Notes under the pieces: generated by a model | The model's input: the letters and a program-made list of their open reading frames with translations, nothing else | What the model was told of the DNA's origin: nothing | The model's database searches: none | Made by a program: the position numbers and the translations under genes | Shown: piece after piece, positions 44,308 through 52,964 of the stretch | How positions within the stretch are numbered: position 1 is the first letter of the stretch | Layout of the letters: every line of letters begins with the position of its first letter | DNA from: Lachnospiraceae bacterium AM48-27BH | GTDB taxonomy: Bacteria; Bacillota; Clostridia; Lachnospirales; Lachnospiraceae | Direction of reading: 5' to 3' | NCBI GenBank assembly: GCA_003478355.1 | Contig: QUFC01000007.1 | Location: 54,247-118,246, forward strand | DNA: 64,000 nt

Positions 44308-45690
44308 ATGAATGAGTCAAGTGGAGTGATTACGGACGCAAGGGAGCTTGGAACGGTCAAGATGCTGATCCTGGGCTTGCAGCACATGTTTGCCATGTTC
44401 GGAGCGACCATCCTGGTGCCGATCCTGGTAAACAGCTATTTTGTAGATGCCTGTGGAGAGGGACCAACAAGAGGTCTTACCGTGGCAGTTACTTTGTTTT
44501 GTGCCGGTTTTGGCACCCTGTTATTTCATGTTTGTGCGAAATTTAAAGTTCCGGCATTCTTAGGTTCTTCCTTCGCATTTTTAAGTGGTTTTGCAACCGT
44601 GGCACATCTGGATACCGGAATGTATGCGGGGATGGGAGCCAATGAAAAAGCTGCATATGCCTGTGGCGGAATCGTGATCGCCGGACTGTTGTATCTGGTG
44701 CTGGCGTTGATCATCCGTCTGGTTGGTGTAAAGAAGGTCATGAGATACCTGCCTCCGGTTGTGACCGGTCCGGTGATCATCTGTATCGGTCTGAGTCTGG
44801 CTTCTTCTGCCATTGGCAATGCTTCTACGAACTGGTTTCTGGCATTTATTGCCCTGGCGGTGATCATCGTATTTAACATCTGGGGAAAAGGAATGTTTAA
44901 GATCATTCCAATTCTGATGGGTGTTGTGATTTCTTATGCGGCAGCCGTATTTATGAATGTATTAGGGATTAAGAACCCGGATGGTTCCGCGATTTTAAAT
45001 TTTGCGCCGGTTGCTGAGGCTGGTCTGGTGGGACTTCCGCCACTGCAGTTATGCAAGTTTGATGTGACGGCGATTCTGGTTATGGCGCCGATCGCTATTG
45101 CGACCATGATGGAGCATGTGGGTGATATGTCCGCCATTTCCGCGACCGTAGGTAAGAATTTCTTGGCTGATCCGGGACTTCACAGAACTCTGTTAGGTGA
45201 TGGCCTGGCAACTGCCATGGCAGGTATTCTGGGTGGTCCGGCTAATACCACTTACGGCGAGAACACCGGCGTTCTGGAGTTGAGCCGTGTCCATGATCCA
45301 AGAGTTATCCGGATTGCCGCTGTATTTGCGATCATTGTCAGCTTTATCCCGAAGGTATCTGCGATCATCAGTACCATGCCTTCCTCCATTATTGGCGGCG
45401 TCAGCTTCATGCTGTATGGTATGATTTCTGCCATTGGTGTCCGCAACGTGGTAGAGAATAAGGTAGATCTGACCAAATCCAGAAACCTGATCATTGCAGG
45501 CGTGATCTTCGTGTGCGGTCTTGGTTTCAATGGTGGTCTGACCTTTACCGTAGCAGGAACACCGATCACGTTAACAGCCCTGGCGATTGCAGCTATCGCT
45601 GGAATTCTGTTAAATATCGTTCTTCCGGGAAATGATTATGAATTTGGCGTGAATGTGTCCGGAGATGAGAACCGAGGAATTCATGCGTAA
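44308..45690 (+). CDS. uraA: Uracil/xanthine permease (NCS2 family)
   Basis: The start at 44308 follows AAAGGAG; an ATG 21 bp upstream lacks a site. The 460-residue protein has 12-14 membrane segments. Marks of the UraA branch are GLQHMFAMFGATILVPIL near the N-terminus, the GP(T)GLTVAVTLFCAGFGTL region and the substrate-binding stretch ILGGPANTTYGENTGVLELS. It probably imports uracil with H+. No PyrR binding leader was recognised. It ends before a clear terminator. Confidence 0.87.
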   Translation: MNESSGVITDARELGTVKMLILGLQHMFAMFGATILVPILVNSYFVDACGEGPTRGLTVAVTLFCAGFGTLLFHVCAKFKVPAFLGSSFAFLSGFATVAHLDTGMYAGMGANEKAAYACGGIVIAGLLYLVLALIIRLVGVKKVMRYLPPVVTGPVIICIGLSLASSAIGNASTNWFLAFIALAVIIVFNIWGKGMFKIIPILMGVVISYAAAVFMNVLGIKNPDGSAILNFAPVAEAGLVGLPPLQLCKFDVTAILVMAPIAIATMMEHVGDMSAISATVGKNFLADPGLHRTLLGDGLATAMAGILGGPANTTYGENTGVLELSRVHDPRVIRIAAVFAIIVSFIPKVSAIISTMPSSIIGGVSFMLYGMISAIGVRNVVENKVDLTKSRNLIIAGVIFVCGLGFNGGLTFTVAGTPITLTALAIAAIAGILLNIVLPGNDYEFGVNVSGDENRGIHA

Positions 45691-45735
45691 GGATATGGGA
45701 GTTTTGTCAGGAAAATAGAACATAGAGATAAAGAA

Positions 45736-45771
45736 AAAAGAGGGACTGTGCAGGTGCATGGTTCCTCTTTT
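45736..45771 (+). terminator. Terminator after the uracil permease gene
   Basis: AAAAGAGG (45736-45743) pairs with CCTCTTTT (45764-45771), with extra pairing inside. It marks the end of the conserved chromosome block before the accessory region. Confidence 0.72.
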
Positions 45772-45908
45772 GTGCCTTTTAGGTGATTATTTTGCCAGCA
45801 GCTAAGAGTTTCTTGTATGGGGGGAAAATTCATGGTATCATGGGGATAATAAGTTCGCGCAGCGCATGAGCGAAAAAGATGAAAAAAGTGCGGAGAGGAG
45901 CGGGTGGT

Positions 45909-47582
45909 ATGACGGAACTGAAAATTCCTGTTGGGATTTCTGATTTTGCCCAGATCCGGGAAAATGGATACTACTACATCGATAAAAGCGGGATGATCCA
46001 GGAAATTTTACGGACAGAATCGACTGCGGTTACATTGATTACGCGGCCCCGCCGTTTTGGAAAAACACTGGGTATGAGTATGTTGGCCAGCTTTTTTGAT
46101 GTCCGGAAAGACAGCAGGGCATTATTTGCAGGGATGGAGATCAGTAAAGACGAGAAACTCTGCAAAAAGTGGATGAATCAGTATCCGATGCTATTTGTAT
46201 CGTGGAAAGACGTAGATGGTCTGAATTTTCAGAGTGCTTATGAAATGTTATCTGCTGTGATTGCAGATTTATATAAGGAACATTCTTATCTGCTGGATTG
46301 TGAACAGATCAATGGAGCAGATCGGGAGATTATCCGGAAAATCACATGGGGAATGGCTTCGGAAACAGAGATTAAACGAAGTCTGGCATTGCTCATTACT
46401 GTGATGAAAGAATATTATGGAAAACCGGTGATTCTTTTACTGGATGAATACGATGTCCCGGTTGCCAAAGCAAGCAGCCACGGGTATTATGCAGAAATGA
46501 TGGATGTGATCAAGGCGATGATGAGTACCGCGTTGAAAGATAATCCATGTCTGAAGTTTGCGGTGTTGACCGGATGTTTGAAAATCGCCAAGGAAAGCAT
46601 TTTCACAGGAACCAATAATTTTGTGTCTGATACGATTTCAGCATCCAGGTTAAATGAATATTTTGGATTTACAGAAGCTGATATTGAAAAACTTCTGGCA
46701 GATGCTGATCTGACGGAGCAGGCGGAAAAAATAAAAACATGGTATGATGGTTATCATTTTGGAACGGTTGATGTGTATTGTCCTTGGGACGTGATGAATT
46801 ATCTCCGGGATCTTCAAAATGATCCAAAGGCTGTGCCAAAAAGCTATTGGAAAAATACCAGTGATAATGCAATTATCCGCTCTTTTATCGAATATGCGGG
46901 AAGCAGCATTACAAAACAATTGGAAGTATTGATGTCAGGCGGTTATATCATTCAGAAAATTGAGGAAAATCTGACTTATGATTACCTGCACTCCTCAGAG
47001 GAAAATTTATGGAGTGTACTATATCTGACGGGCTATCTGACTATGGCAGATCAGAAAAACTTAAAAGAGCCAGTTCCAGAAGGAATGGCAGCGTTAGCTA
47101 TTCCTAATGCAGAAATCCAGGAGATTTTTGAGACCACAGTCCAGAACTGGTTTGCCGACCATGCCAAAGCATGGAATCGTCAGGCATTATTTACTGCTGT
47201 CTGGAATCGGGATACTGATGTGCTTACCAGAGAAATGAATGATTTACTGCGTATGACTATCAGTTACCATGATTACCGGGAAGACTTTTATCATGCGTTC
47301 TTAGCTGGAATTTTTGCAGGCGCCGGATACATGGTGGAGTCCAATAAAGAACATGGAGAAGGACGCAGCGATGTGATCGTGACAGATCCAAGAGGAGGAA
47401 AAGTAGCCGTTTTTGAGGCAAAACATTCCAAAAATCTGGAGAATCTGGAGAGGAACTGCCAGCTGGCGTTAGATCAGATTGATGAGAAAATGTATGCGAA
47501 GGAATTCGAAGATAGTTATGACCAGGTGAATTGTTATGGGATTGCATTTTTTAAGAAAAGGTGTCTGGTGAGGGGAAAATAG
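45909..47582 (+). CDS. AAA-ATPase with C-terminal PD-(D/E)XK nuclease-like domain (DUF1703 type)
   Basis: The start at 45909 follows GAGAGGAG. The 557-residue protein opens LKIPVGISDFAQIRENGYYYIDKS, the hallmark of the AAA-ATPase_like family. Walker A is degenerate (TRPRRFGKT), Walker B is VILLLDEYD. The C-terminal domain (about residues 460-550) has the nuclease core GAGYMVESNKEHGEGRSDVIV ... KVAVFEAKHSK, with conserved Asp and the E-x-K of PD-(D/E)XK enzymes. These genes are numerous in gut Bacteroidetes and Firmicutes and of unproven function; a defence or mobile-DNA role is suspected. Confidence 0.88.
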   Translation: MTELKIPVGISDFAQIRENGYYYIDKSGMIQEILRTESTAVTLITRPRRFGKTLGMSMLASFFDVRKDSRALFAGMEISKDEKLCKKWMNQYPMLFVSWKDVDGLNFQSAYEMLSAVIADLYKEHSYLLDCEQINGADREIIRKITWGMASETEIKRSLALLITVMKEYYGKPVILLLDEYDVPVAKASSHGYYAEMMDVIKAMMSTALKDNPCLKFAVLTGCLKIAKESIFTGTNNFVSDTISASRLNEYFGFTEADIEKLLADADLTEQAEKIKTWYDGYHFGTVDVYCPWDVMNYLRDLQNDPKAVPKSYWKNTSDNAIIRSFIEYAGSSITKQLEVLMSGGYIIQKIEENLTYDYLHSSEENLWSVLYLTGYLTMADQKNLKEPVPEGMAALAIPNAEIQEIFETTVQNWFADHAKAWNRQALFTAVWNRDTDVLTREMNDLLRMTISYHDYREDFYHAFLAGIFAGAGYMVESNKEHGEGRSDVIVTDPRGGKVAVFEAKHSKNLENLERNCQLALDQIDEKMYAKEFEDSYDQVNCYGIAFFKKRCLVRGK

Positions 47583-47614
47583 AGAATGGATAAATTCGAA
47601 CGAGGCATTTTTAT

Positions 47615-48004
47615 ATGAAAAGATATGATAACTTTAAATCTGTATTGAAGAATCTCAAAGCAATCTATTTGTACCATGAGCCGTATGGAATTGTAGAAGT
47701 TACGGGAATGGTTGGTTTATATAGGATATGTTTTGAACAGGCATGGAAAGTAATGAAGGAAATCCTGGAAATCAATGGGTATGCGGAAGGTGCTGTCGGT
47801 TCACCGAAAACCATACTGAAAACTGCCTTTAAAGCAGGAATGATCGATGATGAGGAATTATGGCTGGATGCACTTGTTTCAAGGAATCATGTTGCACATG
47901 CGTACAATGAGGCGATTGCATTAGAGATTGTAAGTCAGACAAAAGATCAATATTACGATATGTTTGTCCGGCTGGAACAGATAATAGAAAAGGAATGGTT
48001 ATAA
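47615..48004 (+). CDS. HEPN-domain protein of the HI0074 (nucleotidyltransferase substrate-binding) family
   Basis: This 129-residue all-helical protein shows FEQAWKVMKEILE, SPKTILKTAFKAG and the HEPN RNase-type motif SRNHVAHAYNE (R-x4-H). HI0074 proteins normally pair with a small MNT nucleotidyltransferase as a toxin-antitoxin unit, where MNT silences the HEPN toxin by adenylylation. No MNT gene adjoins it on either side, so here it is an orphan, inactive, or guarded by another factor. It follows the AAA-ATPase gene by 32 bp. Confidence 0.82.
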   Translation: MKRYDNFKSVLKNLKAIYLYHEPYGIVEVTGMVGLYRICFEQAWKVMKEILEINGYAEGAVGSPKTILKTAFKAGMIDDEELWLDALVSRNHVAHAYNEAIALEIVSQTKDQYYDMFVRLEQIIEKEWL

Positions 48005-48040
48005 GGCGTTCATTAAAATTGGGATTTTTGTGATTTCTAC

Positions 48041-48141
48041 CTTTAAGGGACGGAGCAAAAGCCTTGATTTTATTGAGGTTTTTGGATGAAAGTGTGGAAT
48101 TTACACCTTATTTACACCTTTGGAAGATCGAATCGGTATTT
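48041..48141 (+). pseudogene. Degenerate gene fragment, left flank of the defence cluster
   Basis: It aligns with 53046-53141 through about 90 bp (AKALILLRFLDESVEFTP versus AKAMILLGFLDGNAEFTP). This copy contains an 11-bp tandem duplication (TTATTTACACC) that throws the frame out after EFTP. The parent gene is not identified. The two copies, in the same orientation, enclose the Abi/Fic/MazG/DUF2075 genes. Confidence 0.65.
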
Positions 48142-48249
48142 AAGACATATGGAAACTACAAGAGATATGTTTTGAAAAATAGGAATTGATGAATGATAGC
48201 ATAACTTCAAGAAACAAAGAGACTGCTGACTTTTTTTACAAAAACAATC

Positions 48250-48277
48250 TTGACAGTGACATTGAAGGCTGTATAAT
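48250..48277 (+). promoter_or_regulatory. Promoter of the Abi_2 leader RNA
   Basis: TTGACA (48250-48255) and TATAAT (48272-48277) are both perfect and lie 16 bp apart. The predicted transcript starts a few bases before the structured leader. Confidence 0.82.
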
Positions 48278-48284
48278 AACATTA

Positions 48285-48345
48285 ACAGAACCCACCACGC
48301 CTCTGATTTTTCATGCGCAACCCGGTGGGACTTTCTTATTTATGG
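48285..48345 (+). ncRNA. Structured leader RNA of the Abi_2 gene (AbiF-RNA-like candidate)
   Basis: Directly after the promoter CCCACC (48291-48296) pairs with GGTGGG (48324-48329), with an inner CGC/GCG helix and a U-rich tail ACTTTCTTATTT before the start codon. I recall that structured 'AbiF' RNAs have been described upstream of Abi_2 genes in Bacillota. The position and fold fit, but I could not compare with the published consensus. Confidence 0.55.
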
Positions 48346-48353
48346 GGTGTTTT

Positions 48354-49262
48354 ATGTATCAATATCCAAAACAAATATTAACAATAGAACAGCAGGTGCA
48401 ATCTTATATAGATGCAGGAATGAAGATTACATCTCAAGAAGATGTAGAGAAGGCATTAAAGTCAATTGGATTTTATCGTTTGAGAGGCTACTCGTTTCAA
48501 TTATATGATAATGCTGCAAAGAAGTATGTTCCGGGAACAAATTTTGAAGATATTATAAAATTATATCAATTTGACCAGGAATTATCTGCTTTGGTTTTTT
48601 CAATAATTTCTAAGATTGAGGTTGCTTTGAGAGTGCGATTGGTGGAAGCATTGCTTATACACGGAGAACCACTTGTTTTGCAAGATTCATCGATTTTTAA
48701 AGAGAAAAAACTGTATTGGCAGAATATGGCTACTGTAGCGTCAGAAATTGCTCGCTCTAATGATGTGTTTATCAAACATAATTTTGACAATCATGATGGC
48801 GAAGTACCTGTATGGGCGGCCGTTGAAGTTCTTTCATTCGGTACATTGTCGAAGATAATTAAGAATTTGAAAACAGGTACCGGAAGTTCATATTCTATAT
48901 TAGTGGCTAATTACCAATATAAATCGAAAAAAGAAAATTTGGTAAATCCGTCACAAAAAATGCTTGCTTCATGGATACAGGGTGTTTCAGTATTGCGTAA
49001 TATGTGTGCTCATAATTCTAGAATTTATAATCGCACAATACATACGACACCGGAAATTCTGGATATAGATAAGGTTACGCCACCACCAGCGCATAATGGT
49101 TTGTATCAAATTTTATTGGCGATGAAGTATTTGCGTTCATCCGATGAGGAGTGGACAGTATTTGTAAATGCTTTCGATAAGCTGATTTATAATAATAGTG
49201 GTGTGGTCAGTCTCGCAGCAATGAATCTTCCTGCGGATTGGAAAGAACATTTAAGTGTATAA
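48354..49262 (+). CDS. Abi_2 family (AbiD/AbiF-like) abortive-infection protein
   Basis: The chosen start is ATG 48354 (MYQYPKQILTIEQQVQSYID), which lies after the structured leader; the longer open frame upstream would run through the RNA and promoter. The 302-residue protein has the family marks KALKSIGFYRLRGYSFQLY, LYQFDQELSALVFSIISKIEVALR and the HEPN RNase motif VLRNMCAHNSRIYNR (R-x4-H). Abi_2 proteins block phage growth by cell suicide or dormancy, probably through RNA cleavage. AT-rich codon use points to transfer. The leader RNA may act as its antitoxin or control. Confidence 0.88.
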   Translation: MYQYPKQILTIEQQVQSYIDAGMKITSQEDVEKALKSIGFYRLRGYSFQLYDNAAKKYVPGTNFEDIIKLYQFDQELSALVFSIISKIEVALRVRLVEALLIHGEPLVLQDSSIFKEKKLYWQNMATVASEIARSNDVFIKHNFDNHDGEVPVWAAVEVLSFGTLSKIIKNLKTGTGSSYSILVANYQYKSKKENLVNPSQKMLASWIQGVSVLRNMCAHNSRIYNRTIHTTPEILDIDKVTPPPAHNGLYQILLAMKYLRSSDEEWTVFVNAFDKLIYNNSGVVSLAAMNLPADWKEHLSV

Positions 49263-49295
49263 ATGCAGTGAAATTGCATAAAATAATAGAGCAGA

Positions 49296-49366
49296 CCTAA
49301 CCAAGCATCTAGCTCAAACCGGTTAGGCTTTCGGCGGAGTGTTACGATAAGCACTTCGCCATTTTT
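49296..49366 (+). terminator. Double hairpin terminator after the Abi_2 gene
   Basis: A CCTAACC/GGTTAGG hairpin (49296-49302/49321-49327) is followed at once by GGCGGAGTG/CACTTCGCC (49333-49341/49352-49360) and ATTTTTATTTTG. The second is a clear intrinsic terminator; the first may be an extra RNA structure. Confidence 0.82.
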
Positions 49367-49465
49367 ATTTTGATAAAGAATATCCACCTTTTATATATGA
49401 TTGCACAATTTGAACGGAAAAAGACGCATGATCATGTGCGAAAATGAAAGTAAAACTTATTAGAT

Positions 49466-49549
49466 GATATAATTATTATATCGGCTAAAAAATAGCACGG
49501 TTGGCAAAAAGAATGGTGTTTTTGCCGATGACGTGATATACTAATTAGT
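49466..49549 (+). promoter_or_regulatory. Control region of the Fic gene
   Basis: It contains a perfect 17-bp palindrome GATATAAT-T-ATTATATC (49466-49482), a GGCAAAAA/TTTTTGCC hairpin (49503-49526), an extended -10 box TGATATACT (49534-49542) and a 10-bp palindrome ACTAATTAGT (49540-49549) over the expected start point. The Fic protein has its own helix-turn-helix and may bind these sites. Confidence 0.6.
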
Positions 49550-49594
49550 AGATTGGTACGTTTTTTGGATTTGATTTATGACGGAGGATTGTAG

Positions 49595-50485
49595 ATGAAA
49601 TACCGTTTAGTTGCAGATATAGCAAAAAAATGGAATATGTCAGAGCGCAGTGTTAGAAATTACTGTGCCCAGGGACGTGTGAATGGTGCGTTTCTTACTG
49701 GTAAGACATGGAATATTCCAGAAAACGCAGAGAAACCAGAGCGAACCAACAAAAGAAAAGAAGAACCGATTACTCTGTTGGATATTCTGAAAGAGCAGAA
49801 GGTAAGTAAATACTCCGGTGGGATTTATCATAAGACACAGATTGATTTGACCTATAACTCTAATCATATGGAGGGAAACCGCCTGACACACGATCAAACC
49901 AGATATATCTTTGAAACTAATACTATTGGCGTAGAAAAAGAAGTGCTGAATGTGGATGATGTGATTGAAACGGCGAATCACTTCCGGTGTATTGATATAA
50001 TTATTGATCATGCGAAAGCAACTTTGACGGAGAAATTCATCAAAGAACTTCATTTGGTTTTGAAGAATGGCACCAGCGATTCCAGAAAAGATTGGTTTGC
50101 TGTTGGTGATTATAAGAAACTTCCGAATGAAGTCGGTGGCAGGGATACAGCTCTTCCAGAAGAAGTTGCCGATAAAATGAAGGCCTTGCTGACGGAATAT
50201 AACGCCAAGGAAGAAAAGACCTTTGAGGATATTCTGGACTTCCATGTGAAGCTTGAGCGGATTCATCCGTTCCAGGGCGGCAACGGTCGTGTGGGCAGGT
50301 TGATCATATTTAAGGAGTGTCTGAAATACAATATTGTTCCGTTCATTATTGAGGATAATTTGAAGCTGTTCTATTATCGTGGATTGAAGGAATGGGACAA
50401 CGAAAAAGGCTATCTGACTGACACCTGTCTGACAGCACAGGATAAGTATAAGGCGTATTTGGATTATTTTAGGATTGAGTATTAA
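49595..50485 (+). CDS. Fic-domain protein with N-terminal helix-turn-helix
   Basis: Fic enzymes move AMP or related groups onto target proteins. The N-terminus (MKYRLVADIAKKWNMSERSVRNYC) is a MerR-like DNA-binding helix-turn-helix. The inhibitory motif (S/T)xxxE(G/N) is present as SNHMEGN near residue 95. The active-site loop reads HPFQGGNGRVGR near residue 224; the usual acidic residue before GNGR (HPFx[D/E]GNGR) is Gly here, a one-base change from Asp. As that residue coordinates magnesium, activity may be reduced or altered. It lies within the defence-like cluster and probably regulates itself. Confidence 0.87.
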   Translation: MKYRLVADIAKKWNMSERSVRNYCAQGRVNGAFLTGKTWNIPENAEKPERTNKRKEEPITLLDILKEQKVSKYSGGIYHKTQIDLTYNSNHMEGNRLTHDQTRYIFETNTIGVEKEVLNVDDVIETANHFRCIDIIIDHAKATLTEKFIKELHLVLKNGTSDSRKDWFAVGDYKKLPNEVGGRDTALPEEVADKMKALLTEYNAKEEKTFEDILDFHVKLERIHPFQGGNGRVGRLIIFKECLKYNIVPFIIEDNLKLFYYRGLKEWDNEKGYLTDTCLTAQDKYKAYLDYFRIEY

Positions 50486-50579
50486 AAGTTAGAATAATAT
50501 TTAGGGTGAAGTTTTTATAAAATGGTTTGCAATGCAGTCTAATACAAAATATGTTTGAAATTGGAAGGATGGGAATCAT

Positions 50580-50912
50580 ATGACGCAGGAAACAATCAAT
50601 CGAATTATTAAATTTAGAGATGACAGAGAGTGGAAACAATTTCATAATCCAAAAGATTTGGCAATTTCCATTTCTTTGGAGGCATCAGAATTATTGGAAG
50701 TATTTCAGTGGAGTGGAGCAGATACTTCTTCAAAGCATAAAATAGAAAAGATAAAAGAAGAACTTGCAGATGTTGTGAATTATTGTATTTTGATGGCAGA
50801 TGCATGTGGATTAGATTTGGATGAAATTGTGCAAGCAAAAATAGAGAAAAACAATGAGAAATATCCAGTTGAAAAGTCCAAAGGCAAGAGTGACAAGTAC
50901 GATAAATTATAA
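50580..50912 (+). CDS. MazG-like nucleotide pyrophosphohydrolase
   Basis: This 110-residue all-alpha NTP pyrophosphatase starts after TTGGAAGGATGGG. The metal-binding motif EASELLE ... EELADVVNY (ExxE...ExxD) is intact. Small enzymes of this kind hydrolyse dCTP or modified nucleotides to monophosphates. Its stop codon overlaps the next start (TAATG), so it is translationally coupled to a GIY-YIG/DUF2075 helicase gene. A role in nucleotide-based defence, such as depleting or policing dNTPs during phage infection, is inference from that pairing. Confidence 0.86.
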   Translation: MTQETINRIIKFRDDREWKQFHNPKDLAISISLEASELLEVFQWSGADTSSKHKIEKIKEELADVVNYCILMADACGLDLDEIVQAKIEKNNEKYPVEKSKGKSDKYDKL

Positions 50913-52728
50913 TGATGCGAGGTGCTGCTGTGGTAGTTGTGGATGGAATTAAGGAGTTTGAATTTAATGAACATGGATTGCAAAAGTTAAAAGAATTACA
51001 AAAGGGGACAAATTGGCCGGTAGTCTATCTTATTCACGATGATATTAACCTCTATATAGGCGAAACTACGAGCGCAGCAGCTCGAATGAGTCAACATTTG
51101 AAAAATGAAGAAAAAAGAACTTGCAAGTTATAGAGATTGTTTTTGATGGACGTTTTAATAAATCAGTTATTTTAGATTATGAGCAGCGTTTGATAAAGTA
51201 TTGTTCGGTTGATGGAAAATTTCAGAATATATTGAATAAAAATAGAGGTCAGCAAGCTATACATGATTATTATCAGAGAAAATTTTATCGAAATCAGTTT
51301 ACTGTTCTATGGCAGGAAATGCTTGATAAAAAGCTTGCAAATAATTCTCTTGAAATTATTGAAAACAAAAATATATTTAAGTTTTCTCCTTACAATGCAC
51401 TGAATGGGGAACAGAATGAAGTAAGCATAAGTGTAATTAATGAAATTATAGATAGTTTTGCTAATGATCAAAGGGGCGTTAGTCTTGTTCAGGGGTGTGC
51501 AGGTACAGGGAAAACAGTTTTGGCAATCAGTATTATTAATTCATTGGTAAATGCGATTAATATAGATGATAGGTTGTTAGATATTAAAGCGGACACATTT
51601 GAAGATGATATCGATGAAAGTAAACGTAATACTTTGTTAAGATTAAAAAAATATATTCAAACACAAAGAGGTGGAAAAGCTTTTAAAATAGGATTTGTTT
51701 TTCCTATGCCAGGAATTAGAGGAACAATTAAAAATGTATTTAAAGAGTGTGGAAATGGGCTTGTAAGTGAAATGGTTATAGGTCCAACAGATGTAATTAA
51801 AGAAGAGTATGATATTCTTTTTGTTGATGAATCGCACAGATTGTCGAAACGTAAAAATCTTACAGGATATAAATCGTTTGATGATGTAAGCAGATTCCTA
51901 GATTTAGAACCAACGGAAACGAATCAGTTGGAATGGATTTTAAAATCAGCGAAGCATGTTATTCTTTTTTATGATAAAACTCAGAGTGTAAAGTCATCTG
52001 ATATTTCACATGATGAATATGAAAATACTTTGAAAAAATATAATTATGTAACTAATGAGCATATTCTTGAGACTCAAATGCGATGTGAGGGTGGAGATAC
52101 TTACCTTCAGTATATTAAGGATGTAATGGCGTGCAGGAGAAAAGAACTCGAAAATATGGAAAATTACGATTTCCTGATTTTTGATGATGTCAATTTACTT
52201 GTTGAAACTGTACGTAAAAAAGATGATGAAATGGGATTGTGCAAAACGGTTGCAGGATTTTCATGGGACTGGAAAACAAAACAAAAGAATAAGCCTAAGG
52301 ATGATATGTCTTGTTATGACTTACTTGTTCAAAATGGCAAATATGATATTTTGATTGAAAATCATAAATATATTTGGAATTTGACCAATGAATCATGGGT
52401 TACCAGACAGGACTCACATTGTACAATTGGCTGCATTCATACTACTCAGGGATATGACATGAATTATGTGGGAGTTATATTTGGCAAAGAGATTGACTAT
52501 GATTTCAATAGTAATTCAATTGTAATAGATTTGGAGAATTATAAGGATTCAAAAGTAAAAGCTGGAACAGATAAGGAAACTTTAAAAGAACTAATTATTA
52601 ATACATATACTACAATTCTAGCTCGTGGCATAAAGGGTTGCTATGTTTATGCATATAATAAAAATATGCAGAAGTATTTGAAAAAATTTATAATTCCGGC
52701 AAATGAAGTTACATTAGAAGAGAAGTAA
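50912..52728 (+). pseudogene. GIY-YIG nuclease plus DUF2075 (SLFN-like) helicase, frameshifted
   Basis: The first part has a GIY-YIG core (PVVYLIHDD..LYIGET then MSQHL) of a nuclease. After NEEKR the frame is broken near 51116-51120 by one missing base. Restored, it continues DLQVIEIVFDGRFNKSVILDYEQRLIKYC, the end of the nuclease domain. The main part (from 51121) is a superfamily 1 helicase-like DUF2075 domain: Walker A GCAGTGKT, DEAD-like DILFVDESHR, an ETQMRC motif and the C-terminal IHTTQGYDMNYVGVI motif. Fusions of these domains occur in defence islands. It is coupled to the MazG-like gene. The missing base lies next to a run of six A, so an error is possible. Confidence 0.85.
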
Positions 52729-52743
52729 TATGCTCATAAATTT

Positions 52744-52899
52744 TTACAATTGATTTTTTGCGAGATGTTTTGCTGTGGGGAAGACAGATGTATCACCGCC
52801 AATCTCTGAAAGCACTTGAATAGCAGTCATTGGATTCTTCTCACCGGTAATCATACAGGTGAGTTTGAAACGATATCTTACGAAGTCGCTGCTATATAG
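52744..52899 (-). mobile_element. 3' fragment of an IS110-family transposase gene
   Basis: The minus strand reads LTCMITGEKNPMTAIQVLSE, then IGGDTSVFPTAKHLAKNQL and a stop. It resembles the IS116/IS110/IS902 domain (AxxxxxEIG.....F.....L), but the aligned region is short and the last residues differ from the usual W-A-G-L. The rest of the element is absent. It marks a rearrangement point at the right side of the defence cluster. Confidence 0.65.
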
Positions 52900-52964
52900 C
52901 CCCGCCACTCACCTCCACGTGTTCTAAGGAAAATAAATTAGATAGTGAAAGCTGGGCAGTACAT

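Noticed and set aside
48186..48353. Longer Abi_2 protein starting at 48186
   Set aside because: This stretch contains the promoter and structured leader. Family similarity begins at 48354.
49187..49387. 66-codon minus-strand frame after Abi_2
   Set aside because: It runs through the terminator hairpins and has no ribosome site.
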